A stretch of 64,000 nt of DNA, from positions 1,302,001 through 1,366,000 of the forward strand of contig NC_014391.1 in NCBI RefSeq assembly GCF_000145235.1, read 5' to 3'. This stretch comes from Micromonospora aurantiaca ATCC 27029. Lineage in GTDB: Bacteria; Actinomycetota; Actinomycetes; Mycobacteriales; Micromonosporaceae. The stretch's first letter is position 1. Every line of letters begins with the position of its first letter. Shown piece by piece: positions 9,656 through 16,817 of this stretch. The notes under the pieces were generated by a model. The model worked only from the letters and a program-made list of their open reading frames with translations, made no database searches and was not told the DNA's origin. A program made the translations under genes and the position numbers.

Positions 9656-9688
9656 TGTGACGGATGTCACTGTGGCGGTGACGTCACC
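9656..9688. promoter_or_regulatory. CRP-like palindrome and TGACGTCA palindrome upstream of GGDEF-EAL gene
   Basis: TGTGACGGATGTCACT at 9656-9671 fits the TGTGA-N6-TCACA pattern of CRP/FNR-family regulators with one mismatch. Six bases further on, GGTGACGTCACC at 9677-9688 is a perfect 12-bp palindrome. Both lie 50-80 bp before the ATG at 9737 and are candidate operator sites. The binding protein is not known. Confidence 0.5.
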
Positions 9689-9736
9689 GGGCGCTTCCGG
9701 GATCGTTTCTAGGCGTGGCCGCAGCGGTCCCCGCCG

Positions 9737-12205
9737 ATGCGTTCCCGTACCGCCCCGACCCCGCACGTCGTACCGCGTACCGCAACCGCACCGCCCCCGT
9801 GCCCCCTCACGAAGGCGACCGCCGTGCCCGTCCCCCCTCCCGCCGTTCCCCGTCGGCGATCAGTCCTGCCCGATGTCGCCGTCTCACTCGTCGGCACGGC
9901 CTTCCTCCTCGCCGGCGTCGCCGGCGCCCTTCCCGGCCCCGCAGCCGCCGCGCTCGCCGTCGCCGGAGGCTTCGCCCTCGCCTGCGTCCGGCTCGCCTGG
10001 CTGGCCGGAGCCGCCACACCGCCCGACGGCCCCGCGCCGCCCGACCGTCCCGCACCGACCGACCGTCCCGCGCCGAACGGCCACCGCGCGCCGACAGGCC
10101 GTCCCGTGCCGACGGGCGAAGCTCCGGACCTCGCCGTGACGCACGGCGCGACGGCACTCGGCCCGAGGACCGGGCGACGGGCTCGCCGGGCTGCGCTGTC
10201 CCGCCGGGTCGCCGCCATCCTGGACAGCGCCGTCCTGGTCGCCGGGCTCACCGTCGCGGTGCTGCCGCTGAGCGACGCCGCCCACCGGCTGCCGATCGCG
10301 CTGGCCGGGCTGTGCCTCACCGGGGCGCTGCACGTGACGGCCCTGCTGCGCCTGCCCGGCCGATCGCGGCTGTCCGGCCCGGAACTGGTGCGCCGTACCG
10401 TCGACGTGCTGGCGCTCGGCGTCAGCCTGGTCTTCGCGGGCTGGATGCTGCTGCCGGGCGGCCCGGTCCCGGCCGTGGCCGGAATGGTGGCGGCGGGCGG
10501 CGCGGTGGTGCTCGCCGTGCTCGCGGTGGCGGCCGTCGCCGAACGCCGCCGCCGGCCGGGCGCCGCGCGCTGCCACGCCGGGGCCGCCCTGACGCTCGGC
10601 GGGCTGACGCTACTGGTGGTGCTGCTGGCTTACGGCGCGCCGGACCGGGCGCTGCCGCTCGTCGCGGCGCCCCTGGTGGCCGGGGCGCTGCTCACGGCCG
10701 CAGGCGCCCGGCGTACCTCGGGCGGTGAGCGGCCGGGCCGGGACGCGGCGCCGGCTGCCTGGCCCCGCCTCACCGCGCCGGCCGGGATCGCCGCGCTGGC
10801 CGCCGGGATCCACCTGATGACGGCGGGGGAGTTCAGTACCGCCGCGATGGCCCTGGGCCTGGCCGTCATTCCGCCGATCATGGTGGGTGAGCTGCTCGCC
10901 GCCGCCGACCAGCGCCGCCGGGTGCAACGGCTCGCGGCCCGCGAGGCGTGGTTGCGGCGCCGGCTCGGACCGGACTCCCGGCCGGTGGAGCCCGTGCCAC
11001 TGACCCGCGTGGATCTGGTCCGGGCGATGGCGGAACGCAGTGGCGGCGGGCTACTCGTCGTCGACCTGCACGGGGTGGGTGGCGCCGTGCCGGAGGGGCC
11101 GGTGCTCAGCGAGGCCGCGCGCCGGCTGCGGGCAAGCTCCGAGACGCACGATCTGGTGGCCCGGCTCGGCGACACCGAGTACGCCGTCCTCACCGATCTC
11201 GGGCCGGTGCTCGCGTACGCGCTCGGCCTGCGGCTGCTGGCGGCGCTGGCCGAGCCGTACCCCCGGCCCGGAGGCGTCGCCCGGCTCGGGGTGAGCGTCG
11301 GGCTGGCCGAGACCAGCGGCGGCGATCCGGAGGACGTGCTGCGCCAGGCGGACCTGGCCCGCCGCCGGGCGGTGCAGCTCGGCCGGGACCGGGTCGAGTG
11401 GTACGACGCCTACCTGGAGGAGCAGCTGGTCCGCCGCCTGGATCTGGAGCGGGAGCTGCCCGGCGCGGTGGCGCGCGGTGAGCTGGACCTGGTCTACCAG
11501 CCGGTGGTGGCGCTCGCCGATCGGATGCCGGTGGGTACGGAGGCGTTGCTGCGGTGGCGCAGCCCGGCGCTGGGCACAGTGCTCCCGGCGGAGCTGCTGC
11601 CGGTGGCGGCCGACCTGGACCTGACCGGCGAGATCGGGCGGTGGGTGCTGGACCGGGCCTGCCGCCAGCTCGCCGCGTGGTCGGAGGGCGGTCGCGAGCT
11701 GTGGATGGCGGTGAACGTGACGCCGCGCGAGCTGGCCGCGCCGGACTTCGTGGCGCGTACCGCTACCGCGCTGGCCGCGTACGACGTGGCACCGGAACGG
11801 CTGGTGGTGGAGGTGGCCGAGCCGGTGGTGGGACTGGAGCTGTCCACAGTGGTGGCCCGGCTGGCCGGCCTGCGGTCGATCGGTGTACGGATCGCGCTCG
11901 ACGACTTCCGGGCCGAGCACGCCTCGCTCGCGCAGCTCCGCCGACTGCCGATCGACCTGCTCAAGGTGGGTCCGCACCTGGTCGGCCCGGGTGGGGACGG
12001 TCAGCGCCCGCTGATCGACGTGGTGGCGAACCTGGCCGACCGGCTCGGCGTGGAGCTGGTGGTCGAGGAGCTGGAGTCGGAGGGGCAGGTGGCCGGTGCG
12101 CGGCGGGCCGGCTGCCGGTACGGCCAGGGCTTCGCGCTGGCCCGGCCGGCGACCGCCGAGCGGGTCGAGGCGTGGTTCGAGGAGTATCCGTCCACCGCCC
12201 GGTGA
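9737..12205 (+). CDS. GGDEF-EAL tandem protein with degenerate motifs, multi-pass membrane N-terminus
   Basis: The 822-residue protein begins with a Pro-rich stretch, then several hydrophobic helices (about residues 45-75, 155-260, 285-320, 345-385) broken by a hydrophilic linker of PAPTDRPAP-like repeats. The cyclase domain has LGDTEYAVL (about 477) where GGDEF is expected. The EAL domain keeps GTEALLRW and VNVTPREL, but the metal-site loop reads DDFRAEHASL instead of DDFGTGYSSL and LKVGPHL replaces LKIDxxF. Both activities are probably lost or weak, so a c-di-GMP-binding or scaffolding role is more likely than turnover. The start is uncertain; later GTG codons in the Pro-rich region are possible. 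Confidence 0.8.
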   Translation: MRSRTAPTPHVVPRTATAPPPCPLTKATAVPVPPPAVPRRRSVLPDVAVSLVGTAFLLAGVAGALPGPAAAALAVAGGFALACVRLAWLAGAATPPDGPAPPDRPAPTDRPAPNGHRAPTGRPVPTGEAPDLAVTHGATALGPRTGRRARRAALSRRVAAILDSAVLVAGLTVAVLPLSDAAHRLPIALAGLCLTGALHVTALLRLPGRSRLSGPELVRRTVDVLALGVSLVFAGWMLLPGGPVPAVAGMVAAGGAVVLAVLAVAAVAERRRRPGAARCHAGAALTLGGLTLLVVLLAYGAPDRALPLVAAPLVAGALLTAAGARRTSGGERPGRDAAPAAWPRLTAPAGIAALAAGIHLMTAGEFSTAAMALGLAVIPPIMVGELLAAADQRRRVQRLAAREAWLRRRLGPDSRPVEPVPLTRVDLVRAMAERSGGGLLVVDLHGVGGAVPEGPVLSEAARRLRASSETHDLVARLGDTEYAVLTDLGPVLAYALGLRLLAALAEPYPRPGGVARLGVSVGLAETSGGDPEDVLRQADLARRRAVQLGRDRVEWYDAYLEEQLVRRLDLERELPGAVARGELDLVYQPVVALADRMPVGTEALLRWRSPALGTVLPAELLPVAADLDLTGEIGRWVLDRACRQLAAWSEGGRELWMAVNVTPRELAAPDFVARTATALAAYDVAPERLVVEVAEPVVGLELSTVVARLAGLRSIGVRIALDDFRAEHASLAQLRRLPIDLLKVGPHLVGPGGDGQRPLIDVVANLADRLGVELVVEELESEGQVAGARRAGCRYGQGFALARPATAERVEAWFEEYPSTAR

Positions 12206-12216
12206 GCTGAACCGGT

Positions 12217-13242
12217 TCAGCGGGTCGTCGTACGAGGTGGGGCGGTGCTGCCGCGCGGCGTCAGGTGCGCCGTCTCGTCCTGCACGACAGCTGCCGGCTC
12301 GCCCGCGATCACGGCCAGGAGCTGCCGGGCGGCGTGCGCGCCGTACGCCGGGATGTCCCGGCCCAGCGCGGTGAGCGGCGGGTGCACCAGCCGGCAGAGC
12401 GGCGAGTCGTCCCAGGCCACGATGGACAGGTCGCCGGGCACGGTGAGGCCCATCTCCTGGGCCACCGAGAGCCCGGCGATCGCCATCACGTCGTTGTCGT
12501 AGATCACCGCGGTGGGGCGGCCGGCGGAGCTGAGCAGCCGGCGGGTGGCGCGCGCGCCCTCCTCACCGGTGTAGTCGGACCAGACGGTGGTCGCCTCGTC
12601 CAGCCCGAGCCGCCGGCACACGCCGGTGAACGCCTCGGTGCGGATCTCGGTGTGCAGCAGCGTGGGCAGCCCGCCGACCCGGGCGATGCGCCGGTGGCCG
12701 AGCGCGACCAGGTACTCCACCGTCTCGACGAGGGCCGCCGCGTCGTCGGCCCAGACGCTCGCCAGGCCGCCGGTGTGCCCGGGTCCGCCGATCACCACCG
12801 CCGGCAGTTGCAGTTCCTCCAGTGCCGGCACCCGCCGGTCGTCGGTGCGCAGGTCGCAGACGAGCACACCGTCCACCCGGCGTTCGGCCCACCACCGCCG
12901 GTAGACGGCGATCTCGGCCTCCTGGTCGCTGACCACCTGGAGCGTGAGCGCGTACGAGCGGGCCGACAGTTCGGCCTCGACGCCGCTGATCAGCTCCATG
13001 AAGAACGGCTCGATGCCGAGTATCCGGGCGGGGCGGCACAGCGCCAGCCCGACCGCCTTGGCGGTGGCGCCGGACAGTGCGCGGGCGGCGCTGCTCGGAC
13101 GGAACCCGATCTCGGCGGCGATGGCGAGGATCCGCTGCCGGGTCGCCTCGGAGACACCGGGCTGGCCGTTGAGCGCGTACGACACCGCGCCCTTGGAGAC
13201 CCCGGCGCGCCGGGCGACGTCGGCGATGGTCGGCCGCTTCAC
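12217..13242 (-). CDS. LacI-family transcriptional regulator of the sugar-uptake locus
   Basis: The 341-residue protein opens with a LacI helix-turn-helix (TIADVARRAGVSKGAVSYAL, residues about 5-24), followed by hinge and periplasmic-binding-protein-like ligand domain with YDNDVMAIAGLSVAQEMG and SIVAWDDSPLCRL. The GTG at 13242 has GAGGAA 8 nt upstream; the open frame extends further but only as GC-rich noise. It is transcribed away from the binding-protein, permease and mannosidase operon and probably represses it, with a beta-mannoside or its product as inducer. Confidence 0.85.
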   Translation of the reverse strand: MKRPTIADVARRAGVSKGAVSYALNGQPGVSEATRQRILAIAAEIGFRPSSAARALSGATAKAVGLALCRPARILGIEPFFMELISGVEAELSARSYALTLQVVSDQEAEIAVYRRWWAERRVDGVLVCDLRTDDRRVPALEELQLPAVVIGGPGHTGGLASVWADDAAALVETVEYLVALGHRRIARVGGLPTLLHTEIRTEAFTGVCRRLGLDEATTVWSDYTGEEGARATRRLLSSAGRPTAVIYDNDVMAIAGLSVAQEMGLTVPGDLSIVAWDDSPLCRLVHPPLTALGRDIPAYGAHAARQLLAVIAGEPAAVVQDETAHLTPRGSTAPPRTTTR

Positions 13243-13461
13243 CGAAGCGTTCCTCCACTGTGTCCGGCCCTCGCGGGCGTTCTCGGTCGCCGGGTCGCCG
13301 GCGTCTGGTGACGCTACTGCACGCCGCGCCGGTCCCGGGTGCCACCGGCGGGTGGCGGTGGACGGGTTCCGGCGGCCGTCGCTTGTGCGGTTCAGCTTAG
13401 AGCGCCGATCGCCCGGCACCTGCCCTGGACGGCCGTGAACGGCAGTCGTGAGCGGCGGCGA

Positions 13462-13522
13462 GGTTACCGGACGGGCACATCGGTAACCGCCCGTTGACAG
13501 CCCTGAAGGTGAACCGTACGGT
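13462..13522 (+). promoter_or_regulatory. Promoter of the sugar-uptake operon with inverted repeat
   Basis: TTGACA at 13494-13499 and TACGGT at 13517-13522 are separated by exactly 17 bp, a consensus-like sigma-70 promoter. Just upstream, GGTTACCG (13462-13469) is matched by CGGTAACC (13481-13488), an 8-bp inverted repeat with an 11-bp spacer. The -10 lies within the palindrome ACCGTACGGT (13513-13522). The rest of the 350-bp spacer holds no gene. Confidence 0.65.
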
Positions 13523-13560
13523 GGCCTCACTTATCCGGTTCAGTCAACGTTCCTCGATAT

Positions 13561-13574
13561 CGGGAGCGTTCCCA
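13561..13574. promoter_or_regulatory. Candidate LacI-family operator
   Basis: CGGGAGCGTTCCCA is a near-palindrome differing at two positions from TGGGAGCGCTCCCA, the operator known for CebR-type LacI regulators of actinobacterial glycan uptake. It lies about 40 bp after the predicted -10 and 19 bp before the binding-protein start, where a bound repressor would block transcription. Confidence 0.55.
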
Positions 13575-13592
13575 TTCGGCGCGGAGGATGAC

Positions 13593-14876
13593 ATGAAACG
13601 GTCCTGGACGCACCTGGCGCGCGTGGCCGCCGTCGGTGCCGTCAGCCTGGTCATGATCGCCGCCTGTAGCGGCAGGAGCACCACCGGCGGCTCGGACTCG
13701 GCCGGTGGTCAGGTCACGCTGAAAATCAACTTCTGGGGCGACTTCGGGCTCCAGGATCTGAAGGCCAAGTACGAGGCCGAACACCCGAACGTCAAGATCC
13801 AGCTCAACTCGGGCGAGTACAACGCCCAGCACGAGGACCTGCAGAAGAAGCTCGTCGCCGGCAACGGGGCGCCGGACATCGCGGCGATCGACGAGGGCTT
13901 CATGGTCCAGTTCCGCAGCCAGTCCGACAAGTTCGTCAACCTGCTCGACAAGGGCGCCGGCTCGTACGAGAGCAAGTACCTGCCCTGGAAGTGGAAGCAG
14001 TCGCTGTCGGCCGACGGCAAGACGCAGATCGGCCTCGGCACCGACGTCGGCGGACTGGCCATGTGCTACCGCACCGACCTGTTCAAGGCCGCCGGCCTGC
14101 CCACCGAACGCGACCAGGTGTCAGCGCTCTGGCCCACGTGGGACAAGTTCATCGAGGTCGGCCAGCAGTACACCGCCACGACGAAGAAGAAGTTCATCGA
14201 CGCCGGCACCAACCTCTTCAACCCGATCCTCGGCCAGCAGCCGGTCGGCTTCTACGACGAGCAGGACCAGCTCCGGATGGAGCAGGGCCCGAAGGTGGCG
14301 TTCGACTACACGGTCAAGGCCGTGGGCGCCGGGCTGTCGGCCAACCTGGTCAGCTTCCAGGCCGACTGGGACAAGGGCTTCACCAGCGGCGCGTTCGCGG
14401 TGCTCGCCTGCCCGGCCTGGATGCTCGGCCACATCAAGGACACCGCGCCGGGCACCGAGGGCAAGTGGGACATCGCCGCGGTACCGGGTGGCGGCGGCAA
14501 CTGGGGTGGCTCCTTCCTGACGCTGCCGAAGCAGGGCAAGAACGTCGACGAGGCGTACAAGCTGCTGACCTGGCTGGTCGCGCCGGAGCAGCAGATCGAG
14601 ATCTTCAAGAAGGTCGGCAACCTGCCGTCGCAGCCGGCGCTCTACACCGACCCGGCGATCGCCGACTTCAAGAACCCGTTCTTCAACGACGCCCCGGTCG
14701 GCCAGATCTTCCCGAAGATGGCGCAGGGCCTCACCCCGCAGTACCTGGGCCGGAAGAACGGCCCGACCCGGGTGGCGGTGGAGAACGTGATCCGGCGGGT
14801 GGAGAACAAGTCGCTCAAGTCCGACGCCGCCTGGTCCGAGGCGGTCAAGGAGGCCGAGAAGGCCGCCAAGTCCTGA
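13593..14876 (+). CDS. ABC transporter sugar-binding lipoprotein
   Basis: The 427-residue extracellular solute-binding protein (family 1, MalE-like) has a signal ending in MIAACSG, so it is predicted lipid-anchored at the outer face of the membrane. Mature-chain features include INFWGDFGLQDLKAKYEAEH and PGGGGNWGGSFLTLPKQGK, typical of carbohydrate-binding members. The ATG at 13593 follows GGAGGA at 13583-13588. It heads an operon with two permeases and a beta-mannosidase, so beta-mannosides such as mannobiose are the likely ligand. No ATP-binding subunit is encoded here; actinobacteria often use a shared MsiK-type ATPase. Confidence 0.87.
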   Translation: MKRSWTHLARVAAVGAVSLVMIAACSGRSTTGGSDSAGGQVTLKINFWGDFGLQDLKAKYEAEHPNVKIQLNSGEYNAQHEDLQKKLVAGNGAPDIAAIDEGFMVQFRSQSDKFVNLLDKGAGSYESKYLPWKWKQSLSADGKTQIGLGTDVGGLAMCYRTDLFKAAGLPTERDQVSALWPTWDKFIEVGQQYTATTKKKFIDAGTNLFNPILGQQPVGFYDEQDQLRMEQGPKVAFDYTVKAVGAGLSANLVSFQADWDKGFTSGAFAVLACPAWMLGHIKDTAPGTEGKWDIAAVPGGGGNWGGSFLTLPKQGKNVDEAYKLLTWLVAPEQQIEIFKKVGNLPSQPALYTDPAIADFKNPFFNDAPVGQIFPKMAQGLTPQYLGRKNGPTRVAVENVIRRVENKSLKSDAAWSEAVKEAEKAAKS

Positions 14877-14946
14877 CGTGTCAGCGGTGACGGGGCGGCC
14901 CGGTCCGCCCCGTCACCGTCCGATCTCCCGGCCCTGGAGTGAACCG

Positions 14947-15960
14947 ATGTCCAGCACCCGTGCCGCGCCCGCGCCGCCTGGCCGCCCACCCGCGCGCAAG
15001 CGCGGCCGTACCGGCGCCGGCGACCGGCGGATGACCTGGCGCGACCGGCTGTACCGCTTCGACATGCGGTACATGCCGTACCTGATGATCGCGCCGTTCT
15101 TCCTGCTCTTCCTCGTGTTCGGGCTGTTCCCGCTGCTGTTCAACGCGGTCGTGTCGCTGCGCAACTACCGGCTGGACGACCCGACGCTGCCGTACTGGGC
15201 CGGCGCCGAGAACTTCAGCCGCCTGTTCGCCGACGAGGACTTCTGGAACGCCCTCTACAACACGTTCGGCATCTTCCTGCTCTCCACCGTGCCGCAACTG
15301 CTGCTCGCGCTGCTCGTCGCGTCACTGCTCAACCGCAAGCTGCGGGCGCAGACGTGGTGGCGGGTGGGCGTGCTGCTGCCGTACGTGACACCGATCGTGG
15401 CCTCGACGATGGTGTTCAGCGTCTTCTTCTCCCGCGACTTCGGCATGGCGAACTGGGCGCTCGGCCTGCTCGGCATCGGCGGCCCGGACGACCCGATCGA
15501 CTGGCGGGCGGACAAGCTGCACGCCTGGATCGCCATCGCCACCATGGTCAACTGGAAGTGGATCGGCTACAACGCGCTGCTCTACCTGGCCGCCATGCAG
15601 TCCATCCCGCGCGACGTCTACGAGGCCGCGGCGATCGACGGCGCCGGGCCGTGGAAGCAGCTCTGGCGGATCACCGTCCCGATGATCCAGCCGGTGGTCC
15701 TGTTCACGGTCATCCTGTCCACCATCGGCGGGTTGCAGCTGTTCACCGAGCCGATGCTGTTCGACCCGAACGCCCAGGCCGCGACCGGCGGGCCGGACGG
15801 CGAGTGGCAGACCATCGCCCAGCTCATCTACAAGGTCGGCTGGAAGGACCTCAACCTCGGGTACGCCGCCGCGATGTCCTGGGCGCTGTTCCTGATCATC
15901 CTGGTGGTCGCAGGCGTCAACTACCTCCTGACCAACCGACTCTCCGGAGGCCGCCGGTGA
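14947..15960 (+). CDS. ABC sugar permease, MalF type
   Basis: The 337-residue inner-membrane subunit has a basic N-terminal tail and about six hydrophobic helices starting at LMIAPFFLLFLVFGLFPLLF. The EAA loop that contacts the ATPase reads EAAAIDGAGPWKQLWRITVP. The ATG at 14947 has GGAG about 9 nt upstream. It lies 70 bp after the binding-protein gene and overlaps the next permease by 4 nt. Confidence 0.87.
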   Translation: MSSTRAAPAPPGRPPARKRGRTGAGDRRMTWRDRLYRFDMRYMPYLMIAPFFLLFLVFGLFPLLFNAVVSLRNYRLDDPTLPYWAGAENFSRLFADEDFWNALYNTFGIFLLSTVPQLLLALLVASLLNRKLRAQTWWRVGVLLPYVTPIVASTMVFSVFFSRDFGMANWALGLLGIGGPDDPIDWRADKLHAWIAIATMVNWKWIGYNALLYLAAMQSIPRDVYEAAAIDGAGPWKQLWRITVPMIQPVVLFTVILSTIGGLQLFTEPMLFDPNAQAATGGPDGEWQTIAQLIYKVGWKDLNLGYAAAMSWALFLIILVVAGVNYLLTNRLSGGRR

Positions 15961-16817
15961 CGACGCGACGCGTGGTGGCCCGGGCGCCACAGGACACCCC
16001 GGCCGGGCTCTGGACCTACCTGCTCCTCGCGGTGAGCATGCTGTTCGCCGCGTTCCCGCTCTACTGGATGTTCGTCATCGCCACCAGCGACGACGAGGCG
16101 CTGGCGAAGCTGCCACCGGCTGTCGTACCGGGCGACCGCTTCCTCACCAACGTCGACGAGGTCTTCTCCCTCCAGGACGTCTACTTCGCCGTATCACTGG
16201 TCAACAGCGTCATCGTCTCGGTGGTGGTGACCGCCTCGGTGCTGTTCTTCTGCTCACTGGCCGGCTTCGCCTTCGCCAAGCTGCGCTTCAAGGGCAGCCG
16301 CGCGCTCATGCTGTTCGTGGTGCTCACGCTCACCGTGCCCAACCAGCTCGGCATCGTCGCGCTCTACATCGTGATGGGCGAGCTCGGCTGGAACGGCACG
16401 CTGCTCGCCGTCATCGCGCCCGGCCTGGTCACCGCGTTCGGCGTGTTCTACATGCGGCAGTTCATCGTGAACACCGTCCCGGACGAGCTGATCGAGTCGG
16501 CTCGGGTCGACGGCGCCACGACCATGCGGGTGTACGCGACGATCGTGCTCCCGGCCATCCGCCCGGCCCTGGCGGTGCTCGGCCTGCTCACGTTCGTGGC
16601 CACCTGGAACGACTTCCAGTGGCCGCTGATCACGCTCAGCGGCACCGACTACCCGACGTCGATGGTGGCGGTCTCCGACCTGGCCAGCGGCAACTACGTG
16701 ATCTACCGGCGGGTGCTCGCGGGCGCGTTCATCGCCACCGTTCCCCTGCTGGTCATGCTGTTCATCGGTGGACGTCAGATCGTCCGCGGAATCATGGAAG
16801 GCGCGGTGAAGTCGTGA
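15957..16817 (+). CDS. ABC sugar permease, MalG type
   Basis: The 286-residue partner permease has six predicted helices beginning at TYLLLAVSMLFAAFPLYWMF. Its EAA-type loop reads ESARVDGATTMRVYATIVLP. The GTG at 15957 overlaps the preceding TGA by 4 nt, with GGAGG at 15946-15950, so translation is coupled. It forms the membrane channel with the MalF-type subunit. Confidence 0.87.
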   Translation: MTTRRVVARAPQDTPAGLWTYLLLAVSMLFAAFPLYWMFVIATSDDEALAKLPPAVVPGDRFLTNVDEVFSLQDVYFAVSLVNSVIVSVVVTASVLFFCSLAGFAFAKLRFKGSRALMLFVVLTLTVPNQLGIVALYIVMGELGWNGTLLAVIAPGLVTAFGVFYMRQFIVNTVPDELIESARVDGATTMRVYATIVLPAIRPALAVLGLLTFVATWNDFQWPLITLSGTDYPTSMVAVSDLASGNYVIYRRVLAGAFIATVPLLVMLFIGGRQIVRGIMEGAVKS

